Source of the DNA: CAZYSK01 sp964649415
Lineage (GTDB): Bacteria; Chloroflexota; Anaerolineae; B4-G1
Direction of reading: 5' to 3'
DNA: 23,711 nt
Assembly (NCBI GenBank): GCA_964649415.1
Contig: CAZYSK010000086.1
Coordinates: 1-23,711 of the forward strand
Below, in pieces: positions 6,911-13,585 of the stretch. Numbering within the stretch: position 1 is the stretch's first letter; the number at the start of each line of letters is the position of its first letter. The translations under genes were made by a program, and so were the position numbers. The notes under the pieces were generated by a model. That model saw nothing but the letters and a program-made list of their open reading frames with translations, was not told where the DNA came from and did not search any database.

Positions 6911-6955
6911 GTCTCGCCGGACTGGAACAATCCGCCCCTGCCCCTACGTGCGGGT

Positions 6956-6983
6956 TTGACAACGCCGTGCTTGCGGTTACAAT
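6956..6983 (+). promoter_or_regulatory. Sigma-70-type promoter, probably leaderless
   Basis: TTGACA (6956-6961), a 16-bp spacer, then TACAAT (6978-6983): a perfect -35 and a near-consensus -10. The expected transcription start falls at about 6989-6991, within a few bases of the GTG (6990) and ATG (6993) of the glycoside hydrolase. No Shine-Dalgarno is visible, so the mRNA may be leaderless. Confidence 0.7.
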
Positions 6984-6992
6984 GGCCCGGTG

Positions 6993-8405
6993 ATGCAGAA
7001 TTGGAGGTTAGAGGTTGGACGTTGGAGGTTGGAGGGCAAGGGGCGCTGGGTAATCCTCGGTGTGTTGTTGTCTCTTCTGACCGCTGGCTGCCTCGGGCGG
7101 CCATCCTCCGCGCCTGGCCAGGCTTCGTCGCCTCTCTCGACCCCGGGCGCGGTCTATCTGCCGATTGTCGGGGTGCGCAGGGCGCCCTTTGATGAGGAAG
7201 AAGTGCGCGAGCCGACGTCTGAGGCGGAAGAGGCAGAAGTGCTACCTCTTCCCACTTCTACGTCTGCTCCTTCCACGCCCCCACAGCCCCATACGCCCAC
7301 TCCCCCACTGCCCGGTGCCCCCACACCTTTGCCGCCTCCTGTCCCCAAGCCCGGTTACGGTGTCCAGGTGCATCTGCTCGCCGGTGATATGGAGCAGACG
7401 TTGGGTTGGGCGCAAGGGCTCGGCGTGGGGTGGGTGAAGCAGCAGGTAGAATGGCACACGATCGAGCACGGGCCGAATGACTTTGAGTGGGAGCCGCTGG
7501 ACCGTGTCGTCGAGGCGTGCGACGGTTATGGCTTTCAGTTGTTGCTGGGAGTAGTACACGCCCCGGACTGGACCCGCGCCTCGGAACTGGAGAGCGGCCC
7601 CCCGGCGGACTACGCCGAGTTTGGCCGCTTCATGGGGCAACTGGCGACGCGCTATCGGGGCCGTGTGGCGGCCTACGAGCTGTGGAACGAGCCGAATCTG
7701 GCCTGTGAGTGGCGCGGAGACCGGCTGGATCCAGCCCGCTTCGTCGCCTTGGTGGCGGAGGGCTCGAAGGGCGTGCGGGCTGTGGACCCCGATGCGCTGG
7801 TCATCAGCGGCGGGCCGGCCGTCACCGGCATCAACGACGGTGTGGAGGCGATTGACGACCGCGTCTTCCTGCGCGGGATGTACGAGGCTGGCATCGCCCA
7901 ATGGGTGGACGGTATCGGCGCTCATCCCTATGGCTTTGCCAATCCGCCCGACGAGAGTTGGCGGGACCCGGTGCACGTGGCCTCGAGCCACAACAATCAC
8001 CCCAGCTTCTTCTTCTGGGACACCCTGAGCGACTACCATGCTATCATGCTCACCTATGGCGACACCGAGCACCGGATCTGGGCTACGGAGTTCGGTTGGC
8101 CCTCGGTCGAGGGTACGGAGCGCCCTCAGAATGGTGTCTCGGACGTGACGGTGGAGCCAGTCGACACGACGGGCTGGGAGTACGCCCGCGAGGTGAGTGA
8201 GAACCAGCAGGCGGATTACGTGGTGCGCGCTTACCAGATGGGGGACGAGCAGGTCTGGGTGGGGCCGATGTTCCTGTGGAATCTGAATCTGGCACCTGTC
8301 TGGGGGTCTGGCGATCCTGTGACTGCGTACAGCTTGCTGAGGCCGGATGCCTCCTACCGCCCGGCCTACGTGGCCCTGCGCCTGGCCGAGCCGCTCAGTC
8401 CATAG
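6993..8405 (+). CDS. Lipoprotein glycoside hydrolase, clan GH-A type
   Basis: Predicted cell-surface lipoprotein with a (beta/alpha)8 glycosidase domain. A type II signal peptide is seen: positive N-region, hydrophobic WVILGVLLSLL, lipobox LTAGC (C33). It is followed by a low-complexity Thr/Pro/Ser linker (~85-120) and the catalytic domain (~125-465). ELWNEPN carries the presumed acid/base E233 and ATEFGWPS the presumed nucleophile E366, the standard clan GH-A spacing and context (GH5/GH39-like; substrate unknown). DGIGAHPYGFANPP and MFLWNLN also fit. The first 14 residues (MQNWRLEVGRWRLE) are encoded by a TTGGAGGTT minisatellite. The start is GTG 6990 or ATG 6993, directly at a strong promoter's expected start site. 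Possible job: processing of extracellular or cell-wall polysaccharide. A decayed palindromic element may lie at 8114-8158. Confidence 0.85.
   Translation: MQNWRLEVGRWRLEGKGRWVILGVLLSLLTAGCLGRPSSAPGQASSPLSTPGAVYLPIVGVRRAPFDEEEVREPTSEAEEAEVLPLPTSTSAPSTPPQPHTPTPPLPGAPTPLPPPVPKPGYGVQVHLLAGDMEQTLGWAQGLGVGWVKQQVEWHTIEHGPNDFEWEPLDRVVEACDGYGFQLLLGVVHAPDWTRASELESGPPADYAEFGRFMGQLATRYRGRVAAYELWNEPNLACEWRGDRLDPARFVALVAEGSKGVRAVDPDALVISGGPAVTGINDGVEAIDDRVFLRGMYEAGIAQWVDGIGAHPYGFANPPDESWRDPVHVASSHNNHPSFFFWDTLSDYHAIMLTYGDTEHRIWATEFGWPSVEGTERPQNGVSDVTVEPVDTTGWEYAREVSENQQADYVVRAYQMGDEQVWVGPMFLWNLNLAPVWGSGDPVTAYSLLRPDASYRPAYVALRLAEPLSP
6999..7037 (+). repeat. TTGGAGG minisatellite encoding signal-peptide start
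   Basis: AATTGGAGGTTAGAGGTT followed by GGACGTTGGAGGTTGGAGG: imperfect 7-bp steps. The same motif occurs at 1787-1820, 5553-5561, 10704-10748, 10832-10848 and 11420-11461, always in this orientation on the plus strand. Confidence 0.85.
8114..8158 (+). repeat. Possible decayed palindromic element in the glycoside hydrolase gene
   Basis: CCCTCAGAATGGTGTCTC (from 8123) resembles the element copy at 14894, whose first 18 bases are CCATCAGAATGGTGCCTC. It follows GGAGCG as several other copies do, and GGAGC recurs 27 bp later (8153-8157). It encodes RPQNGVSDVT. Similarity is partial and could be chance. Confidence 0.35.
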
Positions 8406-8492
8406 TCACGGCGAGAAAATCCCTCGTTCGTTGTTCGTTCGTAGTAAGCGCGGATGGGTACATCCGTTCGCAGCGCAGCGGAGTAGCGTCTC

Positions 8493-8607
8493 ACGGCACT
8501 CCGGCGGACCTGGGTGCGGAAACCGCGCCCTTACGATGAACGGAGGGCGCCTCGCCGTAGACCGGCGGGCCTTGATACGAACGGGAGACGGCACTCCGGC
8601 GGACCTG
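8493..8607. repeat. 20-bp direct repeat in intergenic region
   Basis: ACGGCACTCCGGCGGACCTG occurs at 8493-8512 and again, identical, at 8588-8607. The rest of the 8406-8614 gap holds a small hairpin around 8452-8467 (CGGATG-GGTA-CATCCG) and no convincing gene. It separates the convergent glycoside hydrolase and penicillin-binding protein genes. Confidence 0.88.
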
Positions 8608-8614
8608 CGGACGG

Positions 8615-10879
8615 TCACGGCTCGGGGGTCGGGGTAGGCGGCATGTACCCCTCCTCTGCCTCGGGTGGCAGGGAGGAGAGGGGCAAGCCATAATATGCCT
8701 CCACGACCTGGCGCACCAGCGGTGCAGCCACGGTGGTTCCTTCGCCGGCGTTCTCCACCAGCGCGACGATAGCGATCTCAGGATTGTCGGCCGGGGCGTA
8801 GGCGGCGAACCACGAATGAGGTATCGTGTCAGGCCCGCCGACCTCGGCCGTACCGGTCTTTCCTGCAACAGGGATGTTCAGCCCGGCGAAGCGGTTGGCC
8901 GCGGTGCCGATCGCTCTGGTCGTCACGCCGAGCAGAGCTTCTTGGATAGCAGCCAGATGTTCTGGACTGATGGGCAGAGTGCCGGTGGCCTCCGGCTGGG
9001 CCACCTGCTCGGGTTCGCCACTGCCTTCTGAGCCGATGCGCTCGATGATGTACGGGCGATACAGTGTGCCGCCGTTGGCGACCGCGGCTATCATGCGCGC
9101 TACCTGCAGCGGCGTCACCAGCAGATACCCCTGACCGATGGCCAGATTGACCGTGTCGCCTATCCACCAGCCCTCGCCGATGGTGTTGACCTTCCAGTCT
9201 GGATCAGGCACCAGGCCGGCATCCTCGGTCACGCCCTCCAATCCCGTCAGTTCGCCGAATCCGAAGCCCCGCGCGAATCGAGGGAGCACGTCCTGGCCTA
9301 CCCCGTCGAGTGTCTGACCGACGGCGTAGAAGACGACGTCGCACGAGGCTGTAAGGCCGTCCTGGAGGATGATGTCGCCGTGCCCATCGGTTTTCCAACA
9401 CGTCTTCCGCGACGCCGGCCCCAACCCTTCCCAATAGCCCGGGCAATAGAAGGACGTCTGCTGGGGATCCATCCCTGCGTCTTCCATAGCTGCTGACATG
9501 GTGACGATCTTGAAGACGGAGGCGGAGGGATACGTGCCCTGGGTTGCGCGGTTGAAGAGCGGGCGGTGTGGGTCGGCCAGGATTTGGGAGCGACCTACCG
9601 CCCCGGCCGGCCCGATGAAGACGTTAGGGTCGAAGCCCGGCCCGCTGCTCAGGGCACGTACTGCGCCGGTGTGCACGTCGAGCACGACTATAGCCCCTTT
9701 GCGACCGCCCAGGATGGTCTGCACCTGCTCCTGGAAATCGCGGTCGAAGGTGGTGTATATGGCGCGGCTGGGCACGATCTCGCGCTCGGCCAGCGTGGTG
9801 ACCTTCTCCCCTGTCTCTGTGACGATGGTCAGCGCGCCGCCGTGCTGACCGGCCAGGATCTCCTCTCCCCAGGCCTCCAGTCCGGAGACTCCCACGCGCT
9901 CATCGCCGCGGTAGCCGCGAGCTCGATAGTCGTCCAACTCCTCGGCCGGTACGGGCGATACCCAGCCAACGACGTGCGGGGCGACGTTGCCATGGGGGTA
10001 GGTGCGGCCTTCTTTCTCGTCACGGTAGATGCCGGGGATGGAAGCGAGTAGCGCGTTGTGGTCCACGCTGACCTCGGCGGGGATGTCGGCGATGGGGACT
10101 TTCCAGTCGCCCGGGGAGGCCACGTAGCGCCCACGGATCTCGTCTGGAGGCAACCCTGTGACTAGCGCGAACGCTGCCAGGACGGCGTTCTCGTCCTCGA
10201 TCTGGCCGGGGACGACGCCGATAGTGACGATCTTGCCCTCGGTCGCGAGTCCCAGGCCTGCCCGGTCGTAGATGTTGGCGCGGACAGGAATGGTGTAGTC
10301 CATCCAGAAGTAGTTGCCGCCTGTCGGTCCGCCTGCCGGTCCGCCTGCCAGTTGTGGCCAGATCAGCCCGGCGTCCCAATCTACCCACCACTGGCCCTCG
10401 TGCCGGCTCAGGCTCATAACCGTGTCGGTGATCAGCGTGCCCACCAGCGCGGTGTCCAGCGTGATCTGGAAAGAAACGCGGGCGTGGTCGTCCTCCTGCA
10501 AAGCTGACTGAAGGTGTGTGGTGACGGTGAGTACCGTGGCGGTGGCGAGTGCGTCCTGGTAGCGCTGGGCGAAACTCTCGGTGTCTATAGCGGCCTGGCT
10601 GGCCGGGGCAAGACGGTCGTACATACTTGCGTAATCGCCCATCTCCCACGCATTCAAGAAGGCAGCGGCGGTCGCGTCGGGTGAGGGCGCAGGCGATGTT
10701 GGTGTATTGGTAGGTTGGAGGGTTGGAGGGTTAGTAGATTGGGGGATCGGGACCACGGTTGGCGAACTGCTGCAACCCGCCACGAGGATTGCGAGTAGGA
10801 GCATGTATCTGATCCCACGAACGGTGGTGCTAGATTGGGAGGTTGGAGAGACGTTTGTCATTTTATCATTTGCTGTCAT
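8615..10879 (-). CDS. Lipoprotein penicillin-binding protein (MecA/PBP2-like transpeptidase)
   Basis: Class B penicillin-binding protein for peptidoglycan cross-linking, 754 residues, membrane-anchored outside the cell. The N-terminus carries a lipobox (ILVAGC, C36), then a Ser/Thr/Pro linker (~37-68). Next are an NTF2-like MecA N-terminal domain (~70-180, AAAFLNAWEMGDYASMYDRL), a PBP dimerisation domain (~200-370, RANIYDRAGLGLA) and the transpeptidase (~395-740). Catalytic motifs: SVFK (nucleophile S454, K457), SCD at 512-514 (the SxN/SxD motif) and KTGTAE (K674-G676). PSASVFK replaces the more usual PGSTFK. The linker is encoded by the TTGGAGGG minisatellite read on the opposite strand. It is 60 bp downstream of maf on the same strand, probably co-transcribed. 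No clear Shine-Dalgarno precedes the ATG, so the start is less certain than the product. Confidence 0.9.
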   Translation of the reverse strand: MTANDKMTNVSPTSQSSTTVRGIRYMLLLAILVAGCSSSPTVVPIPQSTNPPTLQPTNTPTSPAPSPDATAAAFLNAWEMGDYASMYDRLAPASQAAIDTESFAQRYQDALATATVLTVTTHLQSALQEDDHARVSFQITLDTALVGTLITDTVMSLSRHEGQWWVDWDAGLIWPQLAGGPAGGPTGGNYFWMDYTIPVRANIYDRAGLGLATEGKIVTIGVVPGQIEDENAVLAAFALVTGLPPDEIRGRYVASPGDWKVPIADIPAEVSVDHNALLASIPGIYRDEKEGRTYPHGNVAPHVVGWVSPVPAEELDDYRARGYRGDERVGVSGLEAWGEEILAGQHGGALTIVTETGEKVTTLAEREIVPSRAIYTTFDRDFQEQVQTILGGRKGAIVVLDVHTGAVRALSSGPGFDPNVFIGPAGAVGRSQILADPHRPLFNRATQGTYPSASVFKIVTMSAAMEDAGMDPQQTSFYCPGYWEGLGPASRKTCWKTDGHGDIILQDGLTASCDVVFYAVGQTLDGVGQDVLPRFARGFGFGELTGLEGVTEDAGLVPDPDWKVNTIGEGWWIGDTVNLAIGQGYLLVTPLQVARMIAAVANGGTLYRPYIIERIGSEGSGEPEQVAQPEATGTLPISPEHLAAIQEALLGVTTRAIGTAANRFAGLNIPVAGKTGTAEVGGPDTIPHSWFAAYAPADNPEIAIVALVENAGEGTTVAAPLVRQVVEAYYGLPLSSLPPEAEEGYMPPTPTPEP
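10704..10748 (+). repeat. TTGGAGGG minisatellite inside the PBP gene
   Basis: GTATTGGTAGGTTGGAGGG, then TTGGAGGGTTAGTAGATTGG: imperfect 7-8 bp steps. Read on the minus strand it encodes PQSTNPPTLQPTNTP, the linker behind the lipobox. A smaller piece (10832-10848) encodes residues 10-16. Confidence 0.85.
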
Positions 10880-10939
10880 CGGTGACTCGTCTGGAAGAAA
10901 TTGCCTGGGCGCTGATCGCTCACCTGTTCAGGATGTCGT

Positions 10940-11710
10940 CTATCCTTTCAGGATGGTTGGATGGACCGTGCAGACGTGCTCTGTGTGGGCCTGACAGGCA
11001 GCGGGGACGTCTCGGGGTGGCTCAATCCCCCAGGCGCGCAGGCACCGGGTGAGGTGGCAGAGGGGCAGCCCTATGACGCTGGCATAGCATCCGCGGACAT
11101 TGGCCGTGCGTCCGTGCAGCGCTGCGACGGGGTGAAACCCGGCGTGCTGAATGGCGTAGGCCCCGGCCTTGTCCATCGGATCGCCGCTGGCGACGTAGGC
11201 GGCGATTTCAGTATCGGTGTAGGTCCGCATGGTCACCCAGGTCTCGGCCAGGTCGGTTAACGTGCGGCCGGAGCTGGGTTCCAGGAGTGTGATTGCACTG
11301 TAAACCGAGTGAGAACGCCCGCGCAGGCGGCGTAGCATCGCTTCCGCCTCGCCGGCATCGCCTGGCTTGCCCAGCAGTTCTCCGTCCAAGGCGACGACCG
11401 TGTCACAGGCGATGATGCGGATTTGGAGGTTGGAGGTTGGAGGTTGGTGGTTGGTGGAGGGAAACCGGGTCTCTCTATACGGATGGACGCACGGCCCGTG
11501 TCCACGACGTTCGCGAACGGTGCCCAACCCTGGCCTCCGGGCGGCTGCGTACGCCTTGGCGCGACTCAGCCGCACAACCAACTCAGCAGGTGGTTCGTTG
11601 ATCTGAGGAACCTCGGCCACGTCGGGCGAGGTTACCCGGAAGGGCAGCCCCAACAGCGCCAGCAACTCCCGGCGGCGAGGGGACTGCGAAGCCAACAACA
11701 AGGCCTCCAT
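10940..11710 (-). CDS. maf: Maf-like nucleoside triphosphate pyrophosphatase, with an insertion
   Basis: Maf/YhdE family house-cleaning enzyme that hydrolyses dTTP/UTP or modified NTPs to the monophosphate and PPi. Conserved blocks: LLLASQSPRRRELL (N-terminus), AKAYAAA, CDTVVALDGELLGKP (catalytic Asp ~103), MLRRLRGRSHSVYSA and DPMDKAGAYAIQ. Family proteins run about 190-200 residues with AKA.. followed within about 12 residues by ..ADTVV. Here about 37 residues (~61-98) are inserted, partly from a TTGGAGG minisatellite read in reverse (TNHQPPTSNLQ). A tail of about 25 residues follows the family's usual end. Start is ATG 11710 (GAGAGA upstream) or GTG 11722 (AGGAG upstream). The PBP gene follows 60 bp downstream. 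The insert lies just before a catalytic Asp, so activity should be tested rather than assumed. Confidence 0.88.
   Translation of the reverse strand: MEALLLASQSPRRRELLALLGLPFRVTSPDVAEVPQINEPPAELVVRLSRAKAYAAARRPGLGTVRERRGHGPCVHPYRETRFPSTNHQPPTSNLQIRIIACDTVVALDGELLGKPGDAGEAEAMLRRLRGRSHSVYSAITLLEPSSGRTLTDLAETWVTMRTYTDTEIAAYVASGDPMDKAGAYAIQHAGFHPVAALHGRTANVRGCYASVIGLPLCHLTRCLRAWGIEPPRDVPAACQAHTEHVCTVHPTILKG
11420..11461 (+). repeat. TTGGAGG minisatellite inside maf
   Basis: GATTTGGAGGTTGGAGG, TTGGAGGTTGGTGGTTGG and TGGAGGG: about five 7-bp steps. On the minus strand they encode the proline-rich part of the Maf insertion. Confidence 0.9.
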
Positions 11711-11735
11711 GATCTCTCTCACTTGACTCCTGTAC

Positions 11736-11763
11736 TTGACAGCAAACAGCCGCTGGTTATACT
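11736..11763 (+). promoter_or_regulatory. Sigma-70-type promoter upstream of the CDF transporter
   Basis: TTGACA (11736-11741), 16-bp spacer, TATACT (11758-11763): consensus-like. The next plus-strand gene starts at 11999, giving a leader of about 230 bases that contains two palindromic elements. It also lies just upstream of maf, on the opposite strand. Confidence 0.65.
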
Positions 11764-11843
11764 GTTTTGGTCAACCGCGGCCAGCCGGCGTCGAGGCTAT
11801 CCTGGTGGCAATCGCCGCGGACATTGTGCGCATTGCGGACGTT

Positions 11844-11924
11844 GATCGTGCGCCATCGGAATGGCGCCTTCGTAAGGATGATCGTGCGCCATCGGAATGG
11901 CGCCTTCGTAAGGATGATCGTGCG
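11844..11924 (+). repeat. Palindromic element, copies 4 and 5 in tandem
   Basis: Two 27-bp elements (11853-11879 and 11889-11915), identical by eye, starting CCATCGGAATGGCGCC and ending TTCGTAAGGAT. They are separated and bounded by three perfect copies of GATCGTGCG (11844, 11880, 11916). The period is 36 bp. They sit in the long leader of the CDF gene; their hairpins would form in its mRNA. Confidence 0.96.
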
Positions 11925-11998
11925 TCTGTTCGCGCGTCCGTCGGCGCGCGCAGTTCAGGCTATTGTAGCATACCCACTGGAGTTAGAAAAGGTGCCGG

Positions 11999-12898
11999 AT
12001 GGCTTTCCAAAGTGTGCGGCGTGAACTTCCTGACGCATCCCGCGAGCGTTTCTACCGGCAGGCAACCTGGATTGCCGTCGGAGGCAATGTCGTCTTGGCG
12101 GTGGCGAAAGGGACCGTGGCGTGGCTATCTGGCAGCAGCGCGGTGCTCTCGGATGCGGCTAATTCGTTCTCGGACGTGCTGTACAGCCTGATTATGGCGA
12201 CGGGCCTGCGCCTTGCCCGGCGGCCGGCCGACGAGGGGCATCCTCAAGGGCACAGCCGCTTCGAGCCGCTGGTCGGCCTACTCATCGCTGTTGCCATGGG
12301 TGTCGCGGGTGTCATCGCCATAAGGCAGGGGATCCGTCACTTCCTCTCCGGTGCGGTGGCGATCGAACCGGGCTGGCCTACGGTTGCGCTGATAGGTAGC
12401 GCACTCGTCAAGGTGGTGATGTACCTGCTCGTCCGACGCGCTGGATGCTTGGCCCGCAGCCCCGCCATCGGTGCCAGCGCGCGCGACAACCTGGCCGATG
12501 TCTTAACCTCCATCGCGGCGCTGATTGGCGTGTGGGGTTCTCGCTTCGCTCATCCGCTGTTTGACCCGGGGGCAGGGATAGTGGTCTCGCTGTGGGTCTT
12601 CCGCGCCGCTTGGGATATTCTGCGTGAGAACGTGGGATACCTTACCGGCCGGTGCGCGCCCCCGGAACTGGTGGCCCAAATCATCGCCGCTGCCTCGGCC
12701 GTGCCTGGTGTCATCGGCGTTCACCAGGTGATCGCAGACTATGTGGGGCCGCAGTTGCGCGTGGATATGCACGTTGATATGGATGGCGGGATCACCCTCC
12801 GTGAGGCTCACGCCATCGCCGACCAGGTTCAGGAACAGGTCGAGGCGCTGCCGGCGGTGGATCTGGCGTTTATTCACGTGGAGCCGGCTAGCCCATAG
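11999..12898 (+). CDS. Cation diffusion facilitator (CDF) family metal transporter
   Basis: Divalent-metal/proton antiporter of the inner membrane, 299 residues, with six predicted membrane segments and a C-terminal cytoplasmic domain. CDF features: WLSGSSAVLSDAANSFSDVLYS in TM2, GHPQGHSRFEPL after TM2, ARDNLADVLTS in TM5, and the C-terminal HQVIADYVGPQLRVDMHVDMD with a final FIHVEP. The two metal-site motifs read N55xxxD59 and DxxxD, without the histidines typical of zinc CDFs. Mn-type CDFs often lack them, so manganese is a guess rather than a call. ATG 11999 is preceded by AAAGGTG. The stop overlaps the HPt gene tail-to-tail by 11 bp. Confidence 0.9.
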   Translation: MAFQSVRRELPDASRERFYRQATWIAVGGNVVLAVAKGTVAWLSGSSAVLSDAANSFSDVLYSLIMATGLRLARRPADEGHPQGHSRFEPLVGLLIAVAMGVAGVIAIRQGIRHFLSGAVAIEPGWPTVALIGSALVKVVMYLLVRRAGCLARSPAIGASARDNLADVLTSIAALIGVWGSRFAHPLFDPGAGIVVSLWVFRAAWDILRENVGYLTGRCAPPELVAQIIAAASAVPGVIGVHQVIADYVGPQLRVDMHVDMDGGITLREAHAIADQVQEQVEALPAVDLAFIHVEPASP

Positions 12899-13238
12899 TC
12901 GCCAAGGCGGCCTGCAATTGCTCGATGGTCTTTCTGAGTGCTACGGTGAACTCCGGCGGGAGCGGGTACCCCGTCTGCGTAGCTTCCTTGAGCGGGATCT
13001 CAAGTGCATAGGCCAGGGAGGCCAGCGCGTCGTAGCCCATCGTGGCCGAGTCGCCTTTCAGAGAATGGGCAGCGCGGTAGGCGGCCTCCAGCTCCTGGGG
13101 CTTGATCGCACCTGCTTCCAGGCGCTCCAGTGTTCGCCGCAGGACTCCCATGTGCTGACGTGCTTCTGTGATGTAGATTGCCTGATATACTGATCGAGCG
13201 CCATCGGAATGGCGCCTTCGTAAGGATGATAGGTCCAT
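12888..13238 (-). CDS. Stand-alone HPt (histidine phosphotransfer) domain protein
   Basis: Small phosphorelay protein of about 116 residues that shuttles phosphate between receiver domains. AAHSLKGDSATMGYDAL carries the phospho-histidine (H58 from this start) in the standard HSLKG context, followed by LASLAYALE. The N-terminal helix (AIYITEARQHMGVLRRTLERLE) resembles CheA P1 domains. Residues 5-16 (SLRRRHSDGARS) are translated palindromic element. Removing the 36 bp gives MDLSVYQAIYITEAR in the same frame. Starts are ATG 13238 or TTG 13250, neither with a good Shine-Dalgarno. It lies at the end of the minus-strand signalling cluster, so the large hybrid kinase upstream is its likely partner (inference). 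Confidence 0.85.
   Translation of the reverse strand: MDLSSLRRRHSDGARSVYQAIYITEARQHMGVLRRTLERLEAGAIKPQELEAAYRAAHSLKGDSATMGYDALASLAYALEIPLKEATQTGYPLPPEFTVALRKTIEQLQAALATMG
13192..13236 (+). repeat. Palindromic element, copy 6 (in HPt gene)
   Basis: The element at 13201-13227 is intact (CCATCGGAATGGCGCC ... TTCGTAAGGAT). Left flank GATCGAGCG; right flank GATAGGTCC matches poorly (5 of 9). It is read on the minus strand as part of the HPt protein. Confidence 0.88.
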
Positions 13239-13265
13239 CTTCAAATCCAATCTCGACGTGAAAGA

Positions 13266-13583
13266 TCAGGGACACAGGGCTCGCCCGGCCTGGGGCGTCT
13301 GTGCACCGGTCCATCCATCGGGTTGCAGCGCCAGCGCTTCTGCGAAGGCATCGCGGGCAGTGACGCAATCATCCATCTGTAAGGCGGCCTAACCCACTCC
13401 GTTGTGAGCGGCGGCGGACTGTGGAGCGAAAGCGAGGACGGCGGCGAAGAAGGAGCGCCATCAGAATGGCGCGTTTGTAGGGATGAAGGAGCGGGCCTGG
13501 ACGTAGTGCGCGGCTCTGTAGTGTAGCCACCCGGCGATCAGGGCTGCCTGCTGAGCTTGCTCCGAGAGGCCGGATGGTGAATT
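13266..13583 (-). pseudogene. Broken TPR-like gene interrupted by a palindromic element
   Basis: Minus-strand reading in one frame gives EQAQQAALIAGWLHYRAA, HYVQARSF, then a 36-bp insertion with a TGA stop. The same frame resumes as FAAVLAFAPQSAAAHNGVG, a TAG stop (13389-13391), and AALQMDDCVTARDAFAEALALQPDGW, ending in TGA at 13266-13268. The two parts resemble consecutive tetratricopeptide units (A..Y..A...F..AL...P). Deleting the element and one copy of its 9-bp flank joins ARSF to FAAVLAF in frame. No start codon is apparent, so this is a remnant. It lies directly after the REC-CpaE gene and before the HPt gene. Confidence 0.7.
13449..13493 (+). repeat. Palindromic element, copy 7, in the TPR remnant
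   Basis: The element at 13458-13484 begins CCATCAGAATGGCGCG and ends TTTGTAGGGAT. It is flanked by perfect GAAGGAGCG at 13449-13457 and 13485-13493. Because the surrounding coding frame is restored when 36 bp are removed, this copy best supports insertion with 9-bp target duplication. Confidence 0.93.
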
Positions 13584-13585
13584 GC

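Noticed and set aside
7242..8072. 276-aa minus-strand reading frame
   Set aside because: Opposite the glycoside hydrolase catalytic domain, with no recognisable motifs.
11844..11924. 36-bp periodic palindromic repeats as a CRISPR array
   Set aside because: The units are directly adjacent with no variable spacers, and copies are dispersed singly through genes. No cas genes are present.
11767..12024. Small protein upstream of the CDF gene (85 aa, TTG start)
   Set aside because: It consists largely of two translated element copies, has no good ribosome site and runs into the CDF start. Better seen as a leader with repeats.
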